A stretch of DNA of 35,894 nucleotides from an uncultured Pelosinus sp. (GTDB lineage Bacteria; Bacillota; Negativicutes; UMGS1260): positions 1 through 35,894 of the forward strand of contig URQW01000027.1 of the NCBI GenBank assembly GCA_900550105.1, written 5' to 3'. Positions 1-8,253 of this stretch are shown piece after piece (the first letter of the stretch is position 1; each line of letters starts with the position of its first letter). The position numbers were made by a program, and so were the translations under genes. Under the pieces are notes generated by a model that saw only the letters and a program-made list of their open reading frames with translations, did no database searches and had not been told where the DNA came from.

Positions 1-2790
1 TGGACGGATGATCAGACAGCTGGTATTTTGTCGGGGCTGAAAAGAGGCGACAAGGATGCGAATGTGCGTATGGAATATTTGGACTGGAAAAATAATCCGC
101 GTGAAGATCGCTTGCCGCTTCTTTATGCTCTATTTAAGGAGAAATACAGCCGAACAAAAGTAAACCTTGTTTTTGCAACTGACGATGCCGCATTGAAATT
201 TGCCTTGCGTTATCGACAAGAACTTTTTTCAAATGCGCCTATTGTGTTTTCTGGCGTCTTTCCAGAATCAGCTCAGGCCATTATTGGAAAAACACGTAAT
301 ATAACTGGCGTGTTTGAACAAATCGACGCGCAAGGAAATCTAGATCTAATGCTTACGTTAAATCCTTTTTTGCAGAAGCTCGTGTTACTTTCTGATCAAA
401 CCGAAACAGGTCTTGCGTCGAAACAAATTATAACGGAAGTGGCTCGTAAAATACGGCCTGATTTAATTTTGGAAGATTTTAGTTCGCTCTCGGAAGCGGA
501 AGTAGTTGAGCGATTGCGTACTCTGCCAGCTAATGCTGCCGTTCTTGTGACGAGCTATGTAAGTGATGGCGCTGGAATGATTCGTGCGCCGGAAAAATAC
601 GTTCGGCTTTATGCAGAGCAAAGTAACGCACCTTTATATGTGACTTATGACTTCAATATAGGAGACGGGGCTTTGGGCGGGAGCACTGTGAGTGGTAAGT
701 TACAGGGAGAAGCCGCAGCGAAACTGGCTATTCGTATTTTACAAGGAGAAGATCCTGATACGATTTCTCCACTAGCTGTGGGGACAACTGTGACTATGGT
801 AGACTATAATCAGCTTGTTCGGCATAATTTGAGCTTAGGACGAGTGCCACAAGGCAGTATTTTGCTGCATAATCCCCTAGCTGTTTATGAAGAAAATAAA
901 ACAATCGTATGGTCGATAGCCATTATTTTTATATTTCTTATTGTGTATATTCTCGCTCTTAGTAGTAATATTCGCCAACGGAAAGCGGCAGAACTTGACT
1001 TAAAGCAAAAAAATGAAGAATTAGGCGCTCTGTATGAGGAAATTTACGCATCACAAGATGAACTTCATTATCGTTATCAGCAGCTAGAGTCAGTTCAGGC
1101 TGCTTTGAAAAAGAGTGAAGAACGGTATAAGCTCTCGTTGGCAGGTGCTAATGACGGATTGTGGGATTGGGATTTAGTTACAGGTCAGATTTATCTTTCG
1201 AAGCGCGGTAGTAGAATTTTGGAGATCGAATGGCAAGAGTCCTACAGTGTTTCCGATCTTCCTACTGTCCTGCGGCAAGAAGAAACCCACGACAGTCTTT
1301 TGAACAAATTAGAGAATCTGATCGCTTTAGGTAAAACGCACTTTTCTTTTGAAAAAGAAATTTTCTTTAGCACTATGGCAAAATGGCTTTTGATTCGTGG
1401 CAAAGTCCTGCTAGATGAGGCGGGAACGCCGGTTCGGGCTGCTGGATCATTGACGGATGTAAGCGATCGAAAAAGAAATGAAGCTGTCATTCACTATATG
1501 GCGTTTCATGATAACTTGACGAAGTTAGCCAATCGTTCGGCCTTAAATGAAAAATTGGCAGCTTTGTTTGTGCATTGTCAGGCCGAGAGAAAGCGAGGCT
1601 GTCTTTTTTTCCTCGATATCGATAATTTTAAAACGGTAAATGATTTATTTGGTCATACCTTTGGCGATCAACTGCTAATTGCTTTTGCGGATGTGCTAAA
1701 GCGAGAAAAGGAGGAGGCTTTTCTTGCCCGAATGGGCGGTGATGAGTTTGTCTTGCTTATGGAAGGCATGGAAGAACCGCAGCTTGCCGCCGATTTTGCC
1801 CAAGAGATTGCCGACCTATTTGCAGAACCTTTGCGTGTAGCCGATAAACAAATTCATTTAACAATTAGTATAGGAATTGCATTTTATCCTAGCAATGGTC
1901 AAAGTCAGGAGGCTTTGCTGAAAAATGCTGATTTAGCAATGTATCAGGCTAAAAATAAAGGGAAAAATCAATATGCTTTTTTTGATTATGCCATGGAAGC
2001 GGCGATTCAAAAGAAAGCGTTGCTGGAAACTGATTTACGGGCGGCTATCGCCAGCGGTGAAATTTTTGCCTGGTATCAGCCGATTTTTGATCTTAAGACC
2101 CAAAAAATTAACCGATTTGAGGCTTTTGCTCGTTGGCACAGTCCGCAGCATGGATTTGTAGCGCCTAATGACTTTATTCCTTTGGCGGAAGAAACAGGGC
2201 TTATTTTAGCGCTAGGCTATGAAATTTTGGGGCAGGCGTGTTCTTTCTTAAGGGACTTAATGCTGCAAGGTGAACAACAAGTTGTTGTGACAGTAAATAT
2301 CTCCGCTGTTCAACTGATGCAGCCTGATTTTGTGGACTTAGTTCAGGAAGCAATTGATCTTTACTCAATTCCGCCAGAATTACTCGGACTTGAGATTACA
2401 GAGAGTATTTTGATGCAGTCTTTCGACGACAATGTGGCTAAATTGAAGAAATTAAAGGAAAAGGGTATTTTAATTTACTTAGATGATTTTGGTACAGGCT
2501 ATTCGTCGTTGAAGTATCTTAAGGATTTACCAATAGATGTAGTTAAGATTGATAAATCCTTTGTGGATGGAATTATTGAGAATCAAGAGGATCGTGAGTT
2601 TACTCATATTATTATTCGCCTCGCTCACTTATTAAACATGAAGACGGTAGCTGAAGGTGTGGAAACTAAGGATCAGCTAGCTCTTTTAGCACAATATGAG
2701 TGTGATGCTGCGCAAGGATACTTATTTAGTAAGCCATTGCCAGTAGGGGAGGCCCAGGCTTTTTTAACAAGGGGAAAAAGTTCCCAATAG
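1..2790 (+). CDS. ABC_sub_bind-PAS-GGDEF-EAL c-di-GMP signalling protein (5' partial)
   Basis: The frame is open from base 1, and its first residues (WTDDQTAGI) match the interior of a periplasmic ABC_sub_bind sensor domain, so the true start lies upstream. Counting codons from base 1 (929 residues): extracytoplasmic sensor about 1-295, one membrane helix about 301-322, a coiled coil, PAS about 375-490, GGDEF about 490-660 and EAL about 675-925. The cyclase signature GGDEF is intact at 579-583. No RxxD inhibitory site precedes it. The EAL signature reads E707-A-F, but the other phosphodiesterase motifs look complete (NISAVQL, LEITES, DDFGTGYSSLKYL, AEGVET, QGYLFSKP). By family knowledge it makes and/or hydrolyses c-di-GMP at the membrane in response to a periplasmic ligand. 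Which activity dominates cannot be read from the sequence. It converges on the next gene across a shared terminator. Confidence 0.93.
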   Translation, partial: WTDDQTAGILSGLKRGDKDANVRMEYLDWKNNPREDRLPLLYALFKEKYSRTKVNLVFATDDAALKFALRYRQELFSNAPIVFSGVFPESAQAIIGKTRNITGVFEQIDAQGNLDLMLTLNPFLQKLVLLSDQTETGLASKQIITEVARKIRPDLILEDFSSLSEAEVVERLRTLPANAAVLVTSYVSDGAGMIRAPEKYVRLYAEQSNAPLYVTYDFNIGDGALGGSTVSGKLQGEAAAKLAIRILQGEDPDTISPLAVGTTVTMVDYNQLVRHNLSLGRVPQGSILLHNPLAVYEENKTIVWSIAIIFIFLIVYILALSSNIRQRKAAELDLKQKNEELGALYEEIYASQDELHYRYQQLESVQAALKKSEERYKLSLAGANDGLWDWDLVTGQIYLSKRGSRILEIEWQESYSVSDLPTVLRQEETHDSLLNKLENLIALGKTHFSFEKEIFFSTMAKWLLIRGKVLLDEAGTPVRAAGSLTDVSDRKRNEAVIHYMAFHDNLTKLANRSALNEKLAALFVHCQAERKRGCLFFLDIDNFKTVNDLFGHTFGDQLLIAFADVLKREKEEAFLARMGGDEFVLLMEGMEEPQLAADFAQEIADLFAEPLRVADKQIHLTISIGIAFYPSNGQSQEALLKNADLAMYQAKNKGKNQYAFFDYAMEAAIQKKALLETDLRAAIASGEIFAWYQPIFDLKTQKINRFEAFARWHSPQHGFVAPNDFIPLAEETGLILALGYEILGQACSFLRDLMLQGEQQVVVTVNISAVQLMQPDFVDLVQEAIDLYSIPPELLGLEITESILMQSFDDNVAKLKKLKEKGILIYLDDFGTGYSSLKYLKDLPIDVVKIDKSFVDGIIENQEDREFTHIIIRLAHLLNMKTVAEGVETKDQLALLAQYECDAAQGYLFSKPLPVGEAQAFLTRGKSSQ

Positions 2791-2807
2791 GATCATGAAA
2801 AAGAGAG

Positions 2808-2860
2808 AAATCCGCCAATGAGGTCTGAGTGTTCAGGACCTTGTTAGCGGATTTTTCTTT
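2808..2860 (+). terminator. Intrinsic terminator after the GGDEF-EAL gene
   Basis: AAATCCGC (2808-2815) pairs with GCGGATTT (2847-2854), extended by an inner pairing of gaggtc with gacctt, and is followed by TTTTTCTTT. It sits between convergent stops at 2790 and 2869 and could also serve the minus-strand gene, although the T-run on that side is poorer. Confidence 0.85.
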
Positions 2861-2868
2861 AGAAAGTT

Positions 2869-4491
2869 CTAATCTGATTTTATTTCCACATCGGCAAAAA
2901 TATAGCCATTTTTGCCGTGCTTTTTTATTTGGTACATAGCCTGATCGGCTTTGGTAATTAAGTCTTCTACGGTGGCGCCGTGGAGTGGATAGAGACTGAT
3001 GCCAATACTTGCTGATAAGAAAAAGGATTGACCTTCTAATACAACCGGTTTTTCTAAGGCAATCAGAATGCGTTCAGCAATGGTGCCAGCATCAAGCCAA
3101 GTGGAGATCCCAGGTACGATGGCGGTAAACTCATCGCCGCCTAAACGCGCGATCGTATCTCTGGCCTTAAAGGATTGCCGTAATCTTGTCGCAATAATTT
3201 TTAAAACAAAATCCCCAATAGAATGACCTAACGTATCATTAATCTGTTTAAAGCCGTCAAGATCGATAAACATTACAGCAAGCAGCTGATTGTTTTTTTG
3301 TACTTCCGTAAGTTCCTCTGCCAGTTTTTCGAGAAATTCTGTGCGATTCGGCAAGTCTGTTAAGGTATCATGTTTTGCTAGGTAGTTTATTTTTTGTTGC
3401 GCTTTATAATAGGTTGTCATATCAATTAAAGTAATAAGATACCCATCAATAGTAGGATCGTCAAGACGGCAGACTTTTGCATCAAGCGACTGTTCATTCT
3501 TGCCAACTTGCTTGGTTAATGAGGCAAAAAGACAAGTATCTTGTTGTGACGAAATATTTAATTCGGTTAGGTTGATCTGCAAGGTTTGCAAAAGTTCTGC
3601 TATATTGCAGTCAGGCTGGGCCCAGGCGAGCATTTCTTCACTAGCGGCGTTGCGGCGGATAATTTCCAGCTCAGAATCTACAAGGAGAATGCCGACAGGC
3701 GAACTGTCGATAATCTGATCCATTAAATGTTCTAATAGATTAGGATCATAGACGCGTTTTAGGCTGCCAACAGCGGCATAGTTTTGCAGAATAGCAAAAC
3801 CCATCATAATAAAACCTGTCAAAACAAGTAATTGTCCTATCCACCAAGAAAGATTCCAGGGATATCCGATGAGAAAAGCAAAGGAAGATTGGGTAAAAAT
3901 AAATTGAGCCCACAGGTGATACGTAAGCACAGTGGCTTTTTTCGGCATAAGATATAGTCTTATGGTAGCTGTAAATGAAATTACCAGAGCTAATAGTTCC
4001 AGACCTTGCCGCAATAATGTAACAGAGAACGTGCAAGAGGCAGCAAAGGTGAGGAGAATAGCTGTAAGTATGATTAGAACAATGCAGTGTTTTTTCCAGT
4101 GAAAGAGCGTTAGATTATTGCGGTCTTTTAAATAAAAAAGCCCTAAGAGTAAATAACAAGATAGAATAATTCGCGCAACTGGCGCAAAGATCAGAAAGGA
4201 AAAGGGAAATGGTTCAAGGAGCAATAGGGCGCCGCTATAAACGGTATAAAGCAGCGTAAAGCCGCCATAGGCAAGGGTTGTGCAAGCGAGAAAACGATTT
4301 TGACGCCTTAGGGCATTCTGGTAGGCTGTATAGGCAATAAAGCCAGCGAAAAGATCAACAAGAAGCACGCCAGCGATATGGGCATGTTGAATGGCAAAAA
4401 GGCTTTCCGAAAGAAAGCCAGTTTCATAAAGCATAAGAGTGCTGGGAAAAAGGAAAAGCCAGAAAAGAAAAAAATATTTATATAGGGCCAT
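2869..4491 (-). CDS. Multi-pass membrane diguanylate cyclase (PAS-GGDEF)
   Basis: 540 residues. The N-terminal 240 residues contain about seven or eight hydrophobic helices (roughly 5-23, 36-58, 66-92, 98-120, 134-153, 160-180, 190-210, 217-236), an integral sensor module that I cannot assign to a named MASE class. A PAS-like segment follows (257-365), then a GGDEF domain with LGGDEF at 450-455 and the upstream FIDLDGFKQINDTLGH substrate/metal segment intact. The inhibitory site is degenerate: KARD where RxxD would be expected. Predicted role: c-di-GMP synthesis at the inner membrane in response to a membrane-sensed or small ligand. The ATG at 4491 has only a weak AAAGGA about 13 bases upstream, so the start is less certain than the body. 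A good sigma-A promoter lies upstream. Confidence 0.93.
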   Translation of the reverse strand: MALYKYFFLFWLFLFPSTLMLYETGFLSESLFAIQHAHIAGVLLVDLFAGFIAYTAYQNALRRQNRFLACTTLAYGGFTLLYTVYSGALLLLEPFPFSFLIFAPVARIILSCYLLLGLFYLKDRNNLTLFHWKKHCIVLIILTAILLTFAASCTFSVTLLRQGLELLALVISFTATIRLYLMPKKATVLTYHLWAQFIFTQSSFAFLIGYPWNLSWWIGQLLVLTGFIMMGFAILQNYAAVGSLKRVYDPNLLEHLMDQIIDSSPVGILLVDSELEIIRRNAASEEMLAWAQPDCNIAELLQTLQINLTELNISSQQDTCLFASLTKQVGKNEQSLDAKVCRLDDPTIDGYLITLIDMTTYYKAQQKINYLAKHDTLTDLPNRTEFLEKLAEELTEVQKNNQLLAVMFIDLDGFKQINDTLGHSIGDFVLKIIATRLRQSFKARDTIARLGGDEFTAIVPGISTWLDAGTIAERILIALEKPVVLEGQSFFLSASIGISLYPLHGATVEDLITKADQAMYQIKKHGKNGYIFADVEIKSD

Positions 4492-4561
4492 TGTGCAGCG
4501 AGTCCTTTACTGCCTCTACGGCATCTTTATTTGCAAAGAGAAAAGTAAAACTTTAAAAATA

Positions 4562-4590
4562 ATTATACTGTACTAGGCGAATTATGTCTA
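4562..4590 (-). promoter_or_regulatory. Sigma-A promoter for the membrane diguanylate cyclase
   Basis: On the minus strand, TAGACA (4590-4585), a 17-base spacer and TATAAT (4567-4562). Predicted transcription start is near 4555, leaving a leader of about 64 bases. Confidence 0.7.
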
Positions 4591-4610
4591 TGAGCAAGGA
4601 GGGCTAAAAT

Positions 4611-4656
4611 AAACTCCTGCGGCTATTCTAAGCGGCAGGAGTTTAGCTTTTTATAG
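4611..4656 (-). terminator. Intrinsic terminator, probably for the 75-aa gene
   Basis: A 10-bp stem, AAACTCCTGC with GCAGGAGTTT, lies between the stop at 4667 and the divergent promoter of the preceding gene. T-rich flanks exist on both strands (agctttttat on plus, attttag on minus), so it may work in both directions. Confidence 0.7.
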
Positions 4657-4666
4657 TTTCAACGGG

Positions 4667-4894
4667 TTAGGAGAAGGCGTAAGAGGTAATGTCTCGTACG
4701 CCGGTTCGACCTTGGTCGGTACAAAACTCATAACCGCAGGTTAAATAATCAAGTTTGTGATTTTGGTGTTCGCCGCTATCAATTAGATTCTGATAGAGTT
4801 GCACGGCACTTTTCATATTTTCTAGATAGATACAGGGACTTTGCTTCGGATTGTCTTTGTAGCTTACAAATACGTAACACTTGCTAATGGACAT
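4667..4894 (-). CDS. Small hypothetical protein, 75 aa
   Basis: I do not recognise the family. The product starts MSISKCYVFVSYKD and has no membrane helix, signal peptide or known motif. It has three cysteines (in KCYVF, QSPCIY and CGYEFC regions) and looks like a compact alpha/beta protein. An upstream in-frame ATG at 4903 directly abuts the GAGAGGG ribosome binding site with no spacing, whereas the ATG at 4894 has about nine bases of spacing, so I chose 4894. It lies alone between two terminators and is therefore a monocistronic unit between the cyclase and htpG. Confidence 0.7.
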   Translation of the reverse strand: MSISKCYVFVSYKDNPKQSPCIYLENMKSAVQLYQNLIDSGEHQNHKLDYLTCGYEFCTDQGRTGVRDITSYAFS

Positions 4895-4961
4895 CGTAAC
4901 CATCCCTCTCTAAATTTGTATTTAATTTAGATTATTCTAATTAGTTAAAGAAATTCCTGCT

Positions 4962-5006
4962 GTTAAAAAGAAAAAGACTTGACTGTTTTTACACAATCAA
5001 GTCTTT
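4962..5006 (-). terminator. Intrinsic terminator of htpG
   Basis: On the minus strand, AAAGACTTGA (5006-4997) pairs with TCAAGTCTTT (4982-4973) and is followed by TTTTTCTTTTT. It lies 18 bases beyond the htpG stop. Confidence 0.9.
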
Positions 5007-5023
5007 GTTAGACAATCCTATAC

Positions 5024-6985
5024 TTATTTTACGGTTTTTGCCATAAGTTCAGCTAGTTTATTGGCAAATCCAATCGGATCTTCTGGGGATAGACCTTCAA
5101 TCAAGAGAGCCTGATCATAGAGAAGTCGGCAATAATCAGCAAACTGCTCCGAAGAAGCATCTGTTTCGTAGAGATCTTTTAAAACGTTAAATAAAGCATG
5201 CTGCGGATTTAATTCTAAAATGCGGCTTGCTTTCATCATAGTCCGGTTCATTTCAGACAAGATATGTTCCATCGATAAGCTGATTCCTTGATCACTGCTG
5301 ACAAGGCATACAGCACTTGATTTTAAGCGAGTGCTGATTTTTACTTCGGTGACTTTGTCACCGAGCTGGTCCTTAATCGCTTTAATAAGCGCTTCATTTT
5401 CCTTCGCGAGCTCTTTCGTATCTTGTTGAGTTTCCGGTGAATCAATATCTGCTAAATCTAAGTCACCGCGACTTGCGGAATGAAAGTGTTTTTCTTTATA
5501 TTCACGTAACGCTTCAATGGCAAATTCATCGACGCGATCAAAGAGATATAAAATTTCCAATCCCTTTTCTTTCAGCAGTTCTAGCTGAGGTAATTTGTCA
5601 ATTGTATCATAATCTTTTCCTGTAGCGTAATAAATAGCTTTTTGTTTCTCTGGCATACGGCTAATATAATCAGCTAAAGTGGTGAGCTCATCTTTATTCT
5701 TGGAAGAAGGGAATAGCAAAAGATCTTGCAATTTTTCCCGGCTGGAAAAATCGGAATAAATACCGGCTTTTAAAGCAGTGCCGAATTCTTTCCAAAATTT
5801 CTCGTATTTAGGGCGATCATTATGTAGGAGGCGTTCTAATGATTTGAGTACGCTTTTCTCCAAATTTTTGCCAATCAATTTAAGCTGCTTGCTATGCTGT
5901 AATAATTCCCGGGAAATATTTAAGGAAAAGTCCGGTGAATCAACGAGACCGCAAACAAAGCGAAGGTAAGGCGGCAGCAAGTCTTTGCAGTTTTCCATAA
6001 CAAAAACATGTTTGGAATACAAGGAGATTTTTGAAGCTGCGTCACGTTCATAAAAATCGAAAGGTGCATGAGCCGGGATAAAGAGCAAAGTGGTATATTC
6101 GACAGCTCCTTCAACACGAGAGTGAATGACTTCTAGCGGTTCTTCCCAATCATGGAACTGACTTTGATAGAATTTTTGATATTCTTCTTGGGTAATTTCA
6201 CTTTTATTACGCGACCAAAGCGGTGTCATAGAATTTAAAGTCCGCACTTCTACTGATTCTGTTTCTGGGGCATCCTCGATAACTTTTCCTTCGTTATCAA
6301 GCGGTTTTTCTTTGTGGATGAAATTCATCTTTATAGGATAGCGAATATAATCGGAATATTTCTTGATGAGATTTTGCAGTGTATAGCGTTCTAGGAAATT
6401 TTCCTCGCCAGCTTCTTTGCCGCAGAAGGCGTCATGAAGCGTTAAAATAATGGTAGTGCCGCGAGTGTCTTTGTCAAATTCCTCAATCGTATAAGTTCCG
6501 TCGCCTGCTGATTCCCATTTTACACCCTTTTCTTGTCCGGGAGCTCGTGTCAGAAGCGTGACTTTTTGGGCAACCATAAAGGCGGAATAAAAGCCGACAC
6601 CAAATTGGCCAATCAGCTCTGTATCAGAATTTGTGCCTGATTCTTTCATTTTAGCTAAAAAGGCCTTTGTACCTGATTGAGCAATTGTACCGATCGTGGC
6701 GATGACTTCGTCATAGGTCATGCCCATGCCATTGTCAGAAATCGTTAATGTTTTTGTACTTTCATCAGGGGATAGCAGAATTTCAAAGGTATCATTTCCT
6801 TCTAGTAAATTCTGATCGGTTAACGATGCAAACCGAACTTTATCAATGGCATCCGAGGCATTGGAGACCAATTCACGCAAAAAAATCTCTTTGTTTGTAT
6901 AGATGGAATGGATCATTAAATCGAGAAGTTGTTTCGTTTCAGTTTGAAATTCGCGCGTTTCTTTTGCTTTAATTTCCTGTGTCAC
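5024..6985 (-). CDS. htpG: Hsp90-family molecular chaperone HtpG
   Basis: 653 residues with the start chosen here, a little above the usual HtpG length of about 625-640. The N-terminal GHKL ATPase motifs are clear: LVSNASDAIDK (the ATP/Mg asparagine), DNGMGM, and the GQFGVGFYSAF lid segment. The middle and C-terminal dimerisation domains follow. It is the cytosolic ATP-dependent folding chaperone. The open frame extends to 7069, but that 28-codon extension is unlike any HtpG. A GTG at 6985 sits seven bases after a perfect AGGAGG and gives the expected KETREFQTE beginning. No CIRCE element (the HrcA operator) is visible upstream. It is divergent from larE and has its own terminator. Confidence 0.97.
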   Translation of the reverse strand: MTQEIKAKETREFQTETKQLLDLMIHSIYTNKEIFLRELVSNASDAIDKVRFASLTDQNLLEGNDTFEILLSPDESTKTLTISDNGMGMTYDEVIATIGTIAQSGTKAFLAKMKESGTNSDTELIGQFGVGFYSAFMVAQKVTLLTRAPGQEKGVKWESAGDGTYTIEEFDKDTRGTTIILTLHDAFCGKEAGEENFLERYTLQNLIKKYSDYIRYPIKMNFIHKEKPLDNEGKVIEDAPETESVEVRTLNSMTPLWSRNKSEITQEEYQKFYQSQFHDWEEPLEVIHSRVEGAVEYTTLLFIPAHAPFDFYERDAASKISLYSKHVFVMENCKDLLPPYLRFVCGLVDSPDFSLNISRELLQHSKQLKLIGKNLEKSVLKSLERLLHNDRPKYEKFWKEFGTALKAGIYSDFSSREKLQDLLLFPSSKNKDELTTLADYISRMPEKQKAIYYATGKDYDTIDKLPQLELLKEKGLEILYLFDRVDEFAIEALREYKEKHFHSASRGDLDLADIDSPETQQDTKELAKENEALIKAIKDQLGDKVTEVKISTRLKSSAVCLVSSDQGISLSMEHILSEMNRTMMKASRILELNPQHALFNVLKDLYETDASSEQFADYCRLLYDQALLIEGLSPEDPIGFANKLAELMAKTVK

Positions 6986-7084
6986 GGTAAAGCCTCCTAA
7001 AAGTATGGTGATTCTGTACTCTATTATTTTGCGAAATTCCCAACAAAATGGCAAGTAAAAATTTCCCATATCGAGAAATTTTCA

Positions 7085-7113
7085 TTGACAGAGTTGTAGT
7101 TCCATGCTATTTT
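7085..7113 (+). promoter_or_regulatory. Sigma-A promoter upstream of larE leader
   Basis: A perfect -35 TTGACA (7085-7090), a 17-base spacer and TATTTT (7108-7113). A transcript starting near 7120 would meet the terminator hairpin at 7155 before reaching larE. Confidence 0.7.
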
Positions 7114-7154
7114 ATATTAAAACAAATACGCTAAGTAGCTGATCAGAAATACTG

Positions 7155-7201
7155 AAGGCTCATTGTATCTTTTGAAAAATAAGGTGCAGTGGCCTTTTTT
7201 T
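7155..7201 (+). terminator. Strong terminator hairpin in the larE leader (possible attenuator)
   Basis: AAGGC-U-CAUUGUAUCUU pairs with AAGGUGCAGUGGCCUU: 16 base pairs, several of them G-U, with one bulged U and a nine-base loop, followed by TTTTTTT. It lies between the only good promoter and the larE start. That makes it either an attenuator or the end of a small RNA of about 75 nt. I see no convincing ligand-binding aptamer in the 35 bases before it. Confidence 0.75.
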
Positions 7202-7233
7202 GTTGTTTTATTTAAATGAACGGGGGGATTGTG

Positions 7234-8052
7234 ATGAATACTCTATCTGATAAGCTGGCGAAGCTTGAAATAATGCTTCGTAGTTATGAAAGTGTAGTCA
7301 TCGGTTTTTCTGGTGGAGTCGACAGTACTTTTTTAGCCGCCGCCGCTTATAAAATATTAGGTGAAAAAGCTCTTGCAGTTACTGCTTACTCAGCAACCTT
7401 GCCGCAAAGCGAAAAAACTGCTGCTATAGCGGTAGCCAAAGAAATTGGCATTCGTCACGAGTTGCTGCCAATCGATGAACTCGCTAGCCCTGACTTTAGA
7501 GAAAATGACGCAGATCGCTGCTATCATTGTAAAACACTGCGGTTTTCTGCGTTGGTATCGTGGGCTAGACAACATGAGTTTCAATGGGTACTCGAAGGAT
7601 CCAATCAAGATGACCTCGGCGACTATCGACCGGGCATACAAGCTGTTTCAGAATTGGATCAAGTCGCATCGCCTTTGCTAGAAGCTGGTTTCACCAAAAA
7701 AGAAATTCGTCAACTTTCGAAAAAGTGGGGGCTGGCAACCTGGAATAAACCAAGCGCCGCTTGTTTGTCGTCTCGGGTGGCTTATGGCGAAGCGATAACC
7801 GAGGAAAAGCTTGGACAAATAGAGCAAGCCGAAGAGTATATCAGAAAGTTTTGTTCTGGTTCAGTACGAGTGCGTCACCATGGGCAGGTAGCTCGCATTG
7901 AAGTCCAAGCGGAATGGATCCCCAGTTTATGTCAGGATAAAGTACGAGAGCAAATTGTAGTCGAGTTTAGGCGTCTTGGCTTTACTTTTATAACAATTGA
8001 TCTTAACGGCTATCAAACAGGCAGTATGAATGCTTTGCTGCAACAGAATTGA
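7234..8052 (+). CDS. larE: LarE, nickel-pincer cofactor sulfur transferase
   Basis: 272 residues. LarE is an ATP-dependent sulfur-insertion enzyme that converts the dicarboxylated nicotinate precursor to the dithio form of the nickel-pincer cofactor used by LarA. Visible motifs: PP-loop SGGVDS at 26-31, the CYHC pair (C96, C99), NQDDLGDYRPG near 124-134, and ACLSSR with C177, which lines up with the sulfur-donating cysteine of Lactiplantibacillus LarE (C176). The three cysteines also fit the variant LarE that carries a 4Fe-4S cluster instead of sacrificing its own sulfur; that is an inference. The start is the ATG at 7234, six bases after GGGGGG; the longer ATG at 7216 precedes that ribosome binding site. 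No larB or larC lies nearby. A LarA-family gene is at 28.3-29.5 kb. Confidence 0.95.
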   Translation: MNTLSDKLAKLEIMLRSYESVVIGFSGGVDSTFLAAAAYKILGEKALAVTAYSATLPQSEKTAAIAVAKEIGIRHELLPIDELASPDFRENDADRCYHCKTLRFSALVSWARQHEFQWVLEGSNQDDLGDYRPGIQAVSELDQVASPLLEAGFTKKEIRQLSKKWGLATWNKPSAACLSSRVAYGEAITEEKLGQIEQAEEYIRKFCSGSVRVRHHGQVARIEVQAEWIPSLCQDKVREQIVVEFRRLGFTFITIDLNGYQTGSMNALLQQN

Positions 8053-8057
8053 GAAAA

Positions 8058-8066
8058 TGATATAAA
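8058..8066 (+). promoter_or_regulatory. Extended -10 promoter for the SAM-riboswitch transcript
   Basis: TGATATAAA directly after the larE stop is an extended -10 element, with no clear -35. A start near 8073 would place the 5' end just before the first aptamer stem at 8080. Confidence 0.5.
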
Positions 8067-8078
8067 TTACCGAATAAA

Positions 8079-8178
8079 CTCTTATCTAGAGTGGTCGAGG
8101 GACTGGCCCGATGACGCCCGGCAACCGGCTTTTTAGCAAGGTGCCAATTCCAGCAGGAATTTTCCTGAACGATGAGAG
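8079..8178 (+). ncRNA. SAM-I (S-box) riboswitch
   Basis: The conserved core is present in order: P1 strand TCTTATC, AGAGTGGTCGAGGGACTGGC, GATGACGCCCGGCAACC with the kink-turn, AAGGTGCCAATTCC, GCAG, and the closing P1 strand GATGAGA. The class binds S-adenosylmethionine and normally turns transcription off. Here it is followed by a terminator whose ascending arm GTAAGAG can instead pair with the 5' P1 strand CTCTTAT, giving the usual antiterminator switch. It controls the DUF2292 gene and probably the amidohydrolase after it. Confidence 0.97.
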
Positions 8179-8188
8179 AAGCGCAGAA

Positions 8189-8231
8189 ACGTAAGAGCTT
8201 CTTTCAAATGGGCTCTTACGTTTTATTTTTT
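8189..8231 (+). terminator. Regulated terminator of the SAM-I riboswitch
   Basis: ACGTAAGAGC (8189-8198) pairs with GCTCTTACGT (8212-8221), followed by TTTTATTTTTT. It is the expression platform: formed when SAM closes P1, disrupted when P1 opens. Confidence 0.93.
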
Positions 8232-8253
8232 AGTCTAAGGGAGAGAAAACAGT

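Noticed and set aside
6986..7069. 28-codon N-terminal extension of HtpG
   Set aside because: It has no ribosome binding site, contains the AGGAGG of the downstream GTG, and does not resemble HtpG.
6986..7215. CIRCE/HrcA control of htpG
   Set aside because: No TTAGCACTC-N9-GAGTGCTAA-like repeat is present.
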